From contig JAEWPC010000015.1 of assembly GCA_023460795.1 (NCBI GenBank), positions 1 through 64,000 on the forward strand: a DNA stretch of 64,000 nucleotides, in the 5' to 3' direction. Source of the stretch: Bacillota bacterium (GTDB taxonomy: Bacteria > Bacillota > Bacilli > Paenibacillales > Paenibacillaceae). Below the pieces are notes generated by a model. It searched no databases. It worked only from the letters and a program-made list of their open reading frames with translations, and was not told where the DNA came from. Position 1 is the first letter of the stretch. The number at the start of each line of letters is the position of its first letter. Made by a program: the position numbers and the translations under genes. Positions 16,586-25,393 of the stretch are shown one piece after another.

Positions 16586-17842
16586 ATGAATCGCGATCCT
16601 TCCAGCCGACTACCCTACCTTTGCAAGTTATTCCACGAGACGCTGAGGCTTCCCGTGGCGCTGATCGGTCCCGATCATACGGTTGTTCAGGAATGGGGAG
16701 ACCATTCGGGGGAGCATCCGCTCTTGAACACTCGGAACAAGCTGCTGCTTCGAATGGCGGAAGGCTTGTCTGCAGCGACTGTGCCTGTGATCCGCAGCAC
16801 GAATTATCTCGAGCAAGCGATCGTGCTGACGGCGGCCGACGCGGGTTCGGAGCGAGGGTATATCGCGGTCGGCCCTGTTCTCTACTCGGCCCTGCTGCCC
16901 GAGACGATACAGGCGTTGTTGGAAGACAACGGCATACCGCGCGAAGAGCGCAAGCGATGGGCCGCATATTATCGGGCGCTGCCCGTCATGACGCAGATGC
17001 AGCTCGTTCACGCGGCGATCATGCTTCACTTGCTCGTACATGGCGTCGACCTAGAGCCTCACGATATTCTCAATCAGGTGCACGCGCTTGAGCGGCCGCT
17101 CGTCCGCTCCGAAGAGCTGGAGCAACAGCTGCTGTCGAGGCGCGAGAACGAGACGCTCCACCACGATCCGTACATGGAAGTGCGGCTATACGATTGCGTT
17201 CGGAACGGGGACAAAGCGGGGGCGCTTCAGATGCTGGCTGCTTTTCCCGAGGAATCGTTCGGCGTTCTATCTCGGACAAGCCATCTGCGCAACCGCAAAA
17301 ATCTAGCCATCGTAACGGTTACGATGGCCACGCGAGCCGCCATAGACGGAGGAATGTTCTGGGAGCTGGCTTATACGCTGAGCGATCTGCATATTCAGAA
17401 GATCGAGGATCTGCGGGAGGTTCGCCAGGTCGATCACGCGCAGAAGGACGTCGTGGCCGACTTCGCCGAGCGCGTGCGGCAAATTCGCGAGGAGCGGGTA
17501 TCCCGGACGATCGCCGAGTGCCAGAACTATATTTTCAACCACTTGTTCGAAGAAATTAAGCTGGAGCAGCTCTCGGGCTTAACCGGCTTTAACGGCAACT
17601 ACATCTCGCAGCGGTTCAAGAAGGAGACGGGCATGTCCTTCCGGGCATACGTGACGGCCAGGCGGATCGAGGAGGCTTGCCGGCTCATGAAGTACACGAA
17701 GCTGACGTTCACGGAGATCGCGACGAGGCTCTGCTTCCACGACCAGAGCCATTTCACGAAAGCGTTCAAGAAGCAGACCGGGGTCACGCCGAAGCAATAT
17801 CGTCTCGATGCGGCAGGGCAATTCGAAGGGATCAAGCCTTAG
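16586..17842 (+). CDS. AraC family transcriptional regulator
   Basis: The 418-residue soluble protein ends in an AraC double helix-turn-helix (about residues 320-410): FEEIKLEQLSGLTGFNGNYISQRFKKETGMSFRAYVTARRIEEACRLMKYTKLTFTEIATRLCFHDQSHFTKAFKKQTGVTPKQYR. The N-terminal region of about 150 residues has a PAS/GAF-like alternation (LPVALIGPDHTVVQEWG) and the middle is helical; neither is assigned with confidence. The upstream in-frame start at 16493 is rejected because the first good context is AAGGGGACAACATCCAG before 16586. The terminator overlaps its stop codon. Confidence 0.85.
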   Translation: MNRDPSSRLPYLCKLFHETLRLPVALIGPDHTVVQEWGDHSGEHPLLNTRNKLLLRMAEGLSAATVPVIRSTNYLEQAIVLTAADAGSERGYIAVGPVLYSALLPETIQALLEDNGIPREERKRWAAYYRALPVMTQMQLVHAAIMLHLLVHGVDLEPHDILNQVHALERPLVRSEELEQQLLSRRENETLHHDPYMEVRLYDCVRNGDKAGALQMLAAFPEESFGVLSRTSHLRNRKNLAIVTVTMATRAAIDGGMFWELAYTLSDLHIQKIEDLREVRQVDHAQKDVVADFAERVRQIREERVSRTIAECQNYIFNHLFEEIKLEQLSGLTGFNGNYISQRFKKETGMSFRAYVTARRIEEACRLMKYTKLTFTEIATRLCFHDQSHFTKAFKKQTGVTPKQYRLDAAGQFEGIKP

Positions 17843-17871
17843 TTCGGCGAAAGCCGGGCTAAGGTTTTTTT
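17837..17871 (+). terminator. terminator overlapping the AraC stop codon
   Basis: CCTTAGTTCGGC-GAAA-GCCGGGCTAAGG forms a 12-bp stem (two G-T pairs) with a GNRA loop, followed by seven T. The TAG stop codon lies inside the left arm. Confidence 0.9.
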
Positions 17872-17905
17872 CGTGCGGCGTGCTGGGTTACGGGCCCGAT
17901 AATTT

Positions 17906-18087
17906 GCACGGAGTACAGTTATTTCAGCGGGACGTTGGTAACTTTGGTCGGTCAACTGCATGGAGTGCAGTTAGTTAGATCAAATGTGAGGCATTTGCTT
18001 CTTTTGGCGGTAATGACATGTAATTGGTGCAGTTAATTGGATTAAATGCAGCGGACTCGAGTGGACTAACTGTATTCCGTGCAGTTA
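17906..18087. repeat. quartet of imperfect palindromes (family B)
   Basis: Four units of a palindrome close to AACTGCATGGAGTGCAGTT lie at about 17904-17924, 17954-17976, 18018-18040 and 18068-18087. Measured at CAGTTA, spacings are 52, 62 and 52 bp. The flank after units 2 and 3 is also similar (GTTAGATCAAATG against ATTGGATTAAATG). This occupies most of the 395-bp gap before the ABC operon; no gene is seen there. Confidence 0.8.
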
Positions 18088-18238
18088 CGAGCTGGTGGCA
18101 TCCCTTTTTGCGCCCTAAGCGCAAAACTTTGCGGGGGCTTGGTTGTTGTTTGCGCGTTCGGGGTCGCCCGAGGATCGTAAGATGGGGTCATGACAACGAG
18201 GTTGTGACGTTAACGAACGATCATGGGGAGGCAACGAA

Positions 18239-18925
18239 ATGATTAGCTTGAAGAACGTAAACAAGGTGTTCGGCATGGAAGCCGGCAGTTTTACCGCGTT
18301 GAAGGAAACCGATCTTACGATCGCGGCAGGAGAGTTCATCGCTATCATGGGGCCGAGCGGTTCGGGCAAAAGCACGCTGCTGCAGCTGCTGGGCGGCTTG
18401 GACCTGCCGACTTCCGGCAGCATATCGGTGGACGGCGTCGAGCTGAACAAGCTCGGCGAGAAAGAGCGGACGTTGTTCCGCAGGACGAAAGTCGGCTTCG
18501 TGTTCCAGAACTATCAGCTGCTGCCGATGATGACGGTCGCGGAGAACGTCGCGCTATCGCTGGCGGCGAACAAGACGCCTAAAGCGGACATCAAGCGCAC
18601 GGTAGACCGTCTGCTCGAAGAGGTAGGCTTGTCCGACAAAGCTTCGCATTATCCGTCCCAACTGAGCGGGGGCCAACAGCAACGCGTCGCCATCGCGAGA
18701 GCGCTCGCGATGAATCCGAAGCTTCTGCTCGCCGACGAGCCGACGGGCAACCTGGACCTTGCGACCGGCGGCAACGTGCTGCAGCTGCTGAAGCGGTTGA
18801 ACAGGGAAGAGGGCATTACGATCGTCATGGTCACGCACGATCAAGAGGCGGCTAAAGCGGCGGATCGGATCATTCAAATACGCGACGGCGAAGTGCAGCC
18901 GGCCGGAAAGGATGGCGCGGCATGA
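18239..18925 (+). CDS. ABC transporter ATPase, LolD/MacB type
   Basis: The 228-residue ATPase has Walker A GPSGSGKST, the Q-loop region VFQNYQLLPMMTVAENVAL, signature LSGGQQQRVAIARAL, Walker B LLLADEPTGNLD and the H-loop VTHDQ. The ADEPTGNLD sequence and length are typical of partners of FtsX-type permeases. The start follows GGGGAGG. Its TGA overlaps the ATG of the permease gene (ATGA, 18922-18925). Confidence 0.93.
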   Translation: MISLKNVNKVFGMEAGSFTALKETDLTIAAGEFIAIMGPSGSGKSTLLQLLGGLDLPTSGSISVDGVELNKLGEKERTLFRRTKVGFVFQNYQLLPMMTVAENVALSLAANKTPKADIKRTVDRLLEEVGLSDKASHYPSQLSGGQQQRVAIARALAMNPKLLLADEPTGNLDLATGGNVLQLLKRLNREEGITIVMVTHDQEAAKAADRIIQIRDGEVQPAGKDGAA

Positions 18926-21429
18926 ACGCATGGCTCATCGCCTGGCGCAACTTGAAGCGCCGCAAGCTCAGAACGTTCCTGACGACGCTGTCGATCGTGA
19001 TCGGCGTCGCCGCAACGCTCGGCGTCGTCGCGTCCGTCGATTCCGCGAAACGGGCGTTCCCGCTGTACTTGAAGTCTACGTTCGGCAAAGCCGATTATAC
19101 GATCGGAGGAACGGAGCCATATTTCGGAGAGGAAGCCCTCGAATCCGCGCAAGCGGTAGACGGCGCGACGGCAGTCGGAGTGCTGAAGGAGAGCACGAGG
19201 CTCCAGACCGAACGCGAGGGCTTGTCCGATATTCAGAAGCGGGTCGATCTGACCGGGTACAGTGACTTGAATACGCCGCTGACCGCTTTCAAAGTGATCG
19301 AAGGCACGCTGTCGAACGACGGAGCGGTCATTACAGACCGGACGGCGAACGCATGGAAGGCGAAGGTCGGAGATACCGTTACGATTGATACCGATGACGG
19401 TCCGCGTGCCATCGCGATCTCGGCGATCGTCAAATACACGGTCGAGCTCATGGGGCCGTCCAGCTGGACGATGGCGAAGTACCATCCATGGTCGGTGGCG
19501 GTTCCGCTGCCGGTCATGCAAGAATGGTTCGATCGGGCCGGCGAGATTCAGAATATCCAAGTCAAAGCCGACCGGGAGGCCGATATCGAGACGATCGGAC
19601 TGAAGCTTGAAGGGGTCGCGAAGCAATACGGAGACATCTATGTCCAGCCGGTAGTCATCGACTTCGATACGCAGTTCGAGACGGTCAACACCTTCTATAC
19701 GCTGCTTTACTTGGCCGGATTCCTCGGCATGGCGCTGAGCGCGTTTATTATCTTCAATTCGCTGTTCGTTAGCGTGAAGGAACGCCGCAACGAGTTCGCC
19801 GTCCTGAAGACGATCGGGTATACCCCGCGGCAGCTGCGCCAGTTCGTGCTGCTCGAAGTCGTGCTCCTGTCGATCATCGGCACCGCATGCGGCTTGCTGC
19901 TCGGACTCGGGCTTGCGGAATTGCTGCAGAAAGTCATCTTCATGGTATTCGGCGTCTACGAGGAAGCTACGCTTCGTCTCGCGCCGGGCCTTATTCTCGC
20001 CATCCTGGCAGGACTGATCGTGCCGGCTCTGGCCGCGCTGTATCCGATTCGCCATGCGGGCAAGACAAGCGTGATCGCCGCGCTGAACGGAGGCCGGGAG
20101 ATCGGCGAGGAAGCTGGCGCGAAGATCAAATCCGCGCGGAAGTGGACGACGATCGCGGGACTGCTGCTCATCGCATCCGCGTTCTTCATCGAAAGTCTGT
20201 ATTTGCTCGTTCCGTTCCTGTTCGGCGTCATCCTGGTGTTCCCGGCGATGTTCGGCTCCTTCATGGCGCTGCTAAGGCCGCTGTATCGCAAGGGGCTCGG
20301 TTTCGGCGGAACGATGGCATCTCGCAATTTGACGAGGAACCGCGAGCGTACGGCGATGACTTCCGTCGTGCTCTGCTTGGGCATAACGATGATCGTGCTC
20401 ATGGGTTCGCTTAATATGGCACTAGTTCAGTCGTTCGAGAAAGTGATTTACGCGTCTTACGGCGGAAACCTGGACGTCCATCTGCATCACGTAGAGACGA
20501 CGGATCTCGAGCAGATCAGAGCCGTTCATGGCGTGGCCGGGGCGCAGACATATGCGCTGCATGCAGCCGTGTGGAAGGAAGACGGGCAGAAGCGCATGCT
20601 GCCGGTGTACGGCGTCGGAGAGGATTGGATCGACCGATTCCCGCTCTTCACGTCGAAGGAGAGTCGTCAGAGCGAGATCATCGGCGGGCTGAAGGACGAC
20701 GAGCTTGTGCTGGATCGCGTCGCGTTCGGCTCATGGGGCGGCGAGATCGGCGATCGGATTACGCTGGAGACGCCGCAAGGCGATCGGTCTTTCAAAGTCG
20801 TCTCCGTCGTCGATACGATGAAAAACAACGGTTACGGCTCGTTCATGCGACAATCTCAATTCGAAGACGTCTTCGGCATTAAATACGTGAAGAACGCGCT
20901 CGTCCTGAAGGACGATACGATCACGCCGCTTCAGCTTCGCGAACGGATCTTCGACCTGTTCGGCTCTCGGGTAATGGAGATGTTCGGACCTGAGGATTGG
21001 GTAACCGTCGTCGGCGCCACGTATACCGGATCGTTCACCGTCGTGAATTTCCTGGTCGTGCTGGCGATCGCCATCTCGGGGATCGGCATTGCCAACACGC
21101 TGCTTATGAATATTATGGAACGAATTCGCGAGCTGGGCATGATGCGTGCGGTCGGGGTATCGCGGCGCCAAGTGATCCGAATGATCCGGCTCGAAGGCAT
21201 CGGCATCGGCCTTGCCGCTACGATCGTCGGCTGTGCGCTCGGCATCGTGTTGATCTACATCGCTTCGACGTTCTTCGAAGTGCGCTCCTTGACCTACGAA
21301 TTCGGCGTCTCCTGGCTTCTGATCGGGCTCGTCGTCTTGTTCGGCATGCTGGTCAGCTGGCTGTCCAGCGTCGCGCCGGCTTCCCGGGCTGCCACAACAA
21401 AGCTAAGCGAGGCGTTGCGTTATGAGTAA
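18922..21429 (+). CDS. ABC transporter permease, double FtsX domain
   Basis: The 835-residue membrane protein has an N-terminal helix (NLKRRKLRTFLTTLSIVIGVAATLGV), a large extracellular MacB-PCD-like domain, three helices, a second helix plus periplasm-facing domain, and three final helices. This is the duplicated FtsX layout found in permeases that work by mechanical movement rather than by passing a substrate through the membrane. With the overlapping ATPase gene and the overlapping lipoprotein gene downstream, it probably serves export or extraction of a lipid, peptide or lipoprotein at the cell surface. Confidence 0.9.
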   Translation: MNAWLIAWRNLKRRKLRTFLTTLSIVIGVAATLGVVASVDSAKRAFPLYLKSTFGKADYTIGGTEPYFGEEALESAQAVDGATAVGVLKESTRLQTEREGLSDIQKRVDLTGYSDLNTPLTAFKVIEGTLSNDGAVITDRTANAWKAKVGDTVTIDTDDGPRAIAISAIVKYTVELMGPSSWTMAKYHPWSVAVPLPVMQEWFDRAGEIQNIQVKADREADIETIGLKLEGVAKQYGDIYVQPVVIDFDTQFETVNTFYTLLYLAGFLGMALSAFIIFNSLFVSVKERRNEFAVLKTIGYTPRQLRQFVLLEVVLLSIIGTACGLLLGLGLAELLQKVIFMVFGVYEEATLRLAPGLILAILAGLIVPALAALYPIRHAGKTSVIAALNGGREIGEEAGAKIKSARKWTTIAGLLLIASAFFIESLYLLVPFLFGVILVFPAMFGSFMALLRPLYRKGLGFGGTMASRNLTRNRERTAMTSVVLCLGITMIVLMGSLNMALVQSFEKVIYASYGGNLDVHLHHVETTDLEQIRAVHGVAGAQTYALHAAVWKEDGQKRMLPVYGVGEDWIDRFPLFTSKESRQSEIIGGLKDDELVLDRVAFGSWGGEIGDRITLETPQGDRSFKVVSVVDTMKNNGYGSFMRQSQFEDVFGIKYVKNALVLKDDTITPLQLRERIFDLFGSRVMEMFGPEDWVTVVGATYTGSFTVVNFLVVLAIAISGIGIANTLLMNIMERIRELGMMRAVGVSRRQVIRMIRLEGIGIGLAATIVGCALGIVLIYIASTFFEVRSLTYEFGVSWLLIGLVVLFGMLVSWLSSVAPASRAATTKLSEALRYE

Positions 21430-22252
21430 GAGAATCGTTTGCATGCTTCTACTATGCGGAATATGGTTGTCCGGCTGCTCGTCGCAGTCCTCTTGGGAGA
21501 ACGAAGAGCTGCAAGAAGTCAGCGACCGGTTGTTAGCAGACGACGTGGAGGCGGAGTGGACGGTCGAAGAGCAAGAGGCGACCGAAGCCTCTCATCCGGC
21601 GCATATTCGTATCGCCATAACCAAGCGAGACGGCTCGAGTATCGAACGGTTTGACATCACCCACGAGAAGCTGCTTCACCTCATCGTCGTTAGCAAAGAT
21701 TTATCTTACTTCAACCACATCCATCCGGTTTATGTCGGGGGAGGCGTGTTCGAGATCGATAACGATTTTCCGACCGGAGGTTCCTATCGGATGATCGCCG
21801 ATTTCAAGCCGACCGGCGGCGATACGGTGACGAAGATGACTTGGGTAAGCTTGCAAGACGAACCTGAAGAGACGCAACCTATCGTCCCTAGCGGCGAGCT
21901 AGTCGACACCGTGGACGGCGTTCGGGCGAAGTTGAACATCGACAGGCTCGGGGCAAAGGCGGACACGACGTTGACGTTCGAGCTGTCGCATGCCGCTACG
22001 GGAGAGCCTATCGCCGATCTGGAGCCGTATCTCGGGGCGATCGGGCACGTCGTCGTCTTGTCCGAGGATGGGAGCAGGTACGTGCACGTTCATGCGGAGG
22101 ATGGGCAAGTCGCCGGTCCTCAAGCTGTGTTCGAAGCGAATTTCCCTAGCAAGGGGATCTATAAAATATGGGCGCAGTTCCAGAGAGAAGGCCGCGTGTT
22201 CACCGTATCCTACGTCGTCGACGTTCCGCGGGAAGCCGCAGCCGAGAAGTGA
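21422..22252 (+). CDS. lipoprotein with two His-rich repeats
   Basis: The 276-residue protein has a lipobox LSGC (Cys19) and two similar domains. The first contains LLHLIVVSKDLSYFNHIHPVY (about residues 81-101), the second AIGHVVVLSEDGSRYVHVHAED (about 203-224). Both put an early His on a strand and an HxH pair some 13 residues later, which could form a metal site. Both are followed by a GSYRMIADFKP or KGIYKIWAQFQR strand typical of YtkA/FixH-like beta sandwiches. It overlaps the permease gene by 8 bases, so it probably belongs to the same complex. Metal binding is inference. Confidence 0.8.
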   Translation: MSKRIVCMLLLCGIWLSGCSSQSSWENEELQEVSDRLLADDVEAEWTVEEQEATEASHPAHIRIAITKRDGSSIERFDITHEKLLHLIVVSKDLSYFNHIHPVYVGGGVFEIDNDFPTGGSYRMIADFKPTGGDTVTKMTWVSLQDEPEETQPIVPSGELVDTVDGVRAKLNIDRLGAKADTTLTFELSHAATGEPIADLEPYLGAIGHVVVLSEDGSRYVHVHAEDGQVAGPQAVFEANFPSKGIYKIWAQFQREGRVFTVSYVVDVPREAAAEK

Positions 22253-22262
22253 CATTGCGCGT

Positions 22263-22301
22263 GACCCCGCCGAGTTTTTTGCGGGGTCTTTCGTTTTTTT
22301 T
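22263..22301 (+). terminator. terminator of the ABC-lipoprotein operon
   Basis: GACCCCGC pairs with GCGGGGTC, and a long T-rich tract follows. Confidence 0.9.
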
Positions 22302-22373
22302 GCGCGATTGATTGATAGAGTTTTCGATATAATGGGAACAGATCAGGAATGGGCGAAGAGGAGTCGTGGCAGG

Positions 22374-24551
22374 ATGGACAATCGGATTGCAGACCGAATG
22401 GACGGCAGGGAAGAGATGTACCGAATCGCGGCGGAGAATACGAGGGATTCGATCGTCGTCGTCGACGGCGATGCCATCGTGCGTTACGTGTCACCCTCCA
22501 TCTACGAAATTTCGGGCTATACCGTCGAAGAATATACGGGGATGGACGCTTTCGACATCATATGGCCCGAAGACAGGGAGCGGCTCCGCGGCAAGCTGGC
22601 CGAAGCCGTCCAGACGAGACAGCCGGTAGACGTCGAATACAGGCTGCAGCATCGTGACGGCAGGCTCATCTATCTGGAGACGAGAGTCAAGCCGGTTCTG
22701 GACGACGAGGGGCGTGTGCGTTACGTCGTCGCCGTCGTTAGGGACGTTACCCGTCGGAAGCAAACCGAGCAGATGCTCGAGAACATCTTAGACAACGTGA
22801 ACGCGCTCGTGTTATCGACCGATAAAGAGATATCGCGCTATGCTTTTTTCTCCGGCAATACGGAGAAAATATGCGGCATCCCGAAGAGCGAGATTATGGC
22901 TCGCCCGCTCAGGCTGCACGACCATATCCATCCGGACGACAACGAGATTCTAATGGGGGAGGCTAAGCGCGCCCTCGACAACGGGTTGCCGCTGAGACAA
23001 GCTTTCCGCTGGATTCATGATCCGAACGAGGCAAGATGGGGCCAGATGATCATTCATCCTTATCTGGACAGTACGGGAGCGGTCGAGCGGCTGGACGGCA
23101 TCATTCTGGATATTACGGACAAGAAGAGAGCCGAGCTGGCGCTGGAAGAAAGCGAGCAACGGTACAAGTCGCTGTTCCACCATAATCTGGACGCCGTATT
23201 CTCGATCGAGCTGGATGAATTGCGCTTCGTGAACGCGAACGCGGCGTTCGAGACGATGACCGGGATCTCGTTCGACAACCTGAGGGATCGGTGTTTCATC
23301 GGGTTAATTCACGACGAAGACCACTCGGACGTGTTCCGAACGCTCCATGAAGTGACGGGGCAGGAGGAACCGCGGGATTTGGAATGCCGGTTGGCATCGA
23401 CGGGGGATGGCGAGCGGATCGTCAGCATTACGTTCGTGCCGATCTTCCTGTCGGGCGAGTTGAATGGAATTCATGCCATCATGAAAGATATCACGCGCCG
23501 TAAGCGGGAAGAACGGGAGCTTCTGCGAAGCGAGGAGCGCTCGAAGTTCCTGCAGATGAGCTTGAACCGATTCTCGAACGATCTGGCGAACGTGATGAAA
23601 GTATCCGAACTCGAGGATCGCCTTAAGAACGAGATCGGCAGCGTGCTTCCCGGCGCCGTCGCGACGATCGAGGAACGCGCGGACGCGGGGGAAGACGAGC
23701 CGGGAGCGATCCGTATCCGAATCGGCGACAAGCCGCAGCCGGTATGGCTTAGTCTCGTCCTTGACCGTCCGCTCGAGAAGAACGAGGCGGAATGGCTGGA
23801 CACGGCGGTTCAATACGTGAAGATCCTATACGACAACCTGCATCGGACGGAAGATCTGATGAAGCGGCTGGAAAGCCTCGTGGCGACGAACGAGACGCCG
23901 AAGTGGATGCTGCGGCTGCTCTTCAAGCTGTCGGAGAAGGAGCGGGCCGCACTCTCGAGCGACCTGCACGACACCGTGCTGCAGGATCTGATCATCTGGT
24001 ACCGCAAGCTGGAATCGCTGCGCTCCACAGGCAGCTACGATCCGTCCGCGCAGGAGGAATTGATGCGGATCGAGAACGGTTTGCTGGACGCCATTCACCA
24101 AATTCGCATTACGTGCAACGAGCTTCGGCCTCCTTTTCTGCTGAAAATGGGATTAACCGAGTCGCTCAAAAGTTTACTCTCCTATGCCCGCATGTTCGCG
24201 AACTACGAGATCGAGTTTCAAGCAGACGCGATAGACGGACAGCTGCACGAGGACCAGATCGTCGGCGTCTATCGCATCGTGCAGGAGCTGCTGAACAATG
24301 CGTCCAAGCATTCGAAGGCCGACAAGGTGACGATGTCGCTGGAAGACGCGGGCGACCGAATCATGTTCCGATATTCCGACGACGGCGTCGGCGTGGAATT
24401 GGCGAAGCTCGAAGGCTCGTTCCAGCACATGGGGATTGCCGGCATCGAGAAAAGGGTGCTGAGCTTGGAAGGGGACGTTGACATACGGACGGCTCCGCGA
24501 GAAGGTTTCCACGTCGTACTGAAGTTTCCGAAGCAAACGATGGAAAGGTGA
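22374..24551 (+). CDS. soluble multi-PAS sensor histidine kinase (HisKA_3)
   Basis: The protein of about 725 residues has no transmembrane segment. It carries three PAS domains (starting near YRIAAENTRDSIVVVDGD, LDNVNALVLSTDKEISR and YKSLFHHNLDAVFSIELDE), each followed by a PAC-like motif (RRDVTRRKQ, ILDITDKKRAE, MKDITRRKREE). The kinase core is of the NarX/DegS type: phospho-accepting His in ALSSDLHDTVLQDLIIWYRKL, N-box IVQELLNNASKHSKAD, and G-boxes YSDDGVGVE and GIAGIEKRVLSLEG. The start at 22374 follows AAGAGGAG. The earlier ATG at 22332 overlaps a TATAAT (22328-22333), and the frame upstream runs through a terminator. Its stop overlaps the ribosome binding site of the response-regulator gene. 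Confidence 0.88.
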   Translation: MDNRIADRMDGREEMYRIAAENTRDSIVVVDGDAIVRYVSPSIYEISGYTVEEYTGMDAFDIIWPEDRERLRGKLAEAVQTRQPVDVEYRLQHRDGRLIYLETRVKPVLDDEGRVRYVVAVVRDVTRRKQTEQMLENILDNVNALVLSTDKEISRYAFFSGNTEKICGIPKSEIMARPLRLHDHIHPDDNEILMGEAKRALDNGLPLRQAFRWIHDPNEARWGQMIIHPYLDSTGAVERLDGIILDITDKKRAELALEESEQRYKSLFHHNLDAVFSIELDELRFVNANAAFETMTGISFDNLRDRCFIGLIHDEDHSDVFRTLHEVTGQEEPRDLECRLASTGDGERIVSITFVPIFLSGELNGIHAIMKDITRRKREERELLRSEERSKFLQMSLNRFSNDLANVMKVSELEDRLKNEIGSVLPGAVATIEERADAGEDEPGAIRIRIGDKPQPVWLSLVLDRPLEKNEAEWLDTAVQYVKILYDNLHRTEDLMKRLESLVATNETPKWMLRLLFKLSEKERAALSSDLHDTVLQDLIIWYRKLESLRSTGSYDPSAQEELMRIENGLLDAIHQIRITCNELRPPFLLKMGLTESLKSLLSYARMFANYEIEFQADAIDGQLHEDQIVGVYRIVQELLNNASKHSKADKVTMSLEDAGDRIMFRYSDDGVGVELAKLEGSFQHMGIAGIEKRVLSLEGDVDIRTAPREGFHVVLKFPKQTMER

Positions 24552-24556
24552 GCGCT

Positions 24557-25204
24557 ATGAATATCTTATTGGTCGACGATCATCGTTCGGTTGTCGAAGG
24601 CACGAAAATGCTGATCGAATCGGAGCCCGATATGAACGTGACGATCGAAACGGACGTCTATCTCGTGCCGGACTTGATCCGGCTGCGCGAGTTCGATGTC
24701 ATCCTGCTCGATCTGTACATGCCGAACGTCAACGGCGCCGATCTGGCCCGCAAATTGCTCGAGTACGTCCCGGATGCGGTCATTCTGATCTATTCGGGGT
24801 TCGAAATCGCGCCGCACTTCAACTTGCTCATGGAATCGGGCGTCTCGGGATTCGTCTCCAAGACTTCGACCCGGGAGGAGCTTATTCAAGCGATCCGTTG
24901 CGCGGCAAGGAAGCAAGCGATCATTCCGATGCAGCTGCTCAGGCAGCTTCGCCGGCAGGAAATCGTCGTTCAGGGCGAGCAGGGGCGCGAGTCGACCGTC
25001 ATTACGCAGGAAGAAGATCGGCTGCTTCGGGAGCTCGCGAAGGGCAAGAGCAACAAGGAAATTTCGAAGACGCTTATGATCAGCCAGCGGTCGCTCGAGT
25101 ACAACTTGACGGAGCTATTCCAGAAGCTGCACGTCAACTCGCGCGTCGAAGTGATCAAGAAGGCGAAGAGCTTGGGCATTTTGCCTACGGAAGACTTATA
25201 TTGA
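24557..25204 (+). CDS. ComA-like NarL-family response regulator
   Basis: The 215-residue protein has a receiver domain (LLVDDHRSVVEGTKML, phospho-Asp in VILLDLYMP, Ser in LIYSGFE, Lys in FVSKTS) and a LuxR-type HTH (LLRELAKGKSNKEISKTLMISQRSLEYNLTELFQKLHVNSRVEVIKKAKSLGIL). The EGTKMLIE segment and the SLEYNLT...KLHVNSR recognition helix resemble Bacillus ComA more than DegU or NarL. The paired kinase is soluble and unlike the membrane-bound ComP, so the signal is probably internal. ATG 24557 follows AAAGGTGAG. ComA-box-like elements lie just downstream, before the next gene. Confidence 0.87.
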   Translation: MNILLVDDHRSVVEGTKMLIESEPDMNVTIETDVYLVPDLIRLREFDVILLDLYMPNVNGADLARKLLEYVPDAVILIYSGFEIAPHFNLLMESGVSGFVSKTSTREELIQAIRCAARKQAIIPMQLLRQLRRQEIVVQGEQGRESTVITQEEDRLLRELAKGKSNKEISKTLMISQRSLEYNLTELFQKLHVNSRVEVIKKAKSLGILPTEDLY

Positions 25205-25253
25205 ATCGCCGGACGGCGGCGCGGGGGAGGAGACCCTTGCGCCGCTGTCTCTA

Positions 25254-25323
25254 TTTGCGCGGAGAACGCAAATCCTTGCGTTCGGCTATCGCAAGACTTG
25301 CGCGGGGAGGCGCGACGATTGCG
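25254..25323. promoter_or_regulatory. ComA-box-like elements upstream of the ABC exporter
   Basis: TTTGCG-N7-CGCAAA (25254-25272) is followed two bases later by CTTGCG (25275-25280, itself half of CTTGCG-N9-CGCAAG). Further TTGCG half-sites start at 25298 and 25319. The four TTGCG boxes are spaced 21, 22 and 21 bp. The last is 75 bp before the exporter's start codon. Bacillus ComA binds TTGCGG-N4-CCGCAA plus a third half-site, which is close but with a spacer one base shorter. Confidence 0.5.
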
Positions 25324-25393
25324 GGTTAGGACCGCTCGTGCGGCGTTATGATGAATCCACAACCGGCGGCAAGCCGGTACGGGAGGAATCGCT

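Noticed and set aside
18874..20055. Long minus-strand open frame (393 codons) opposite the ABC permease
   Set aside because: It is antisense to a clear FtsX-type permease, has Arg/Asp-rich low-quality sequence and no ribosome binding site; it is a shadow frame of a GC-rich gene.
21990..22373. N-terminal extension of the PAS kinase into the lipoprotein gene
   Set aside because: The open frame continues upstream, but it would run through the terminator at 22263-22301 and overlap the lipoprotein gene out of frame. A start at 22374 has a ribosome binding site.
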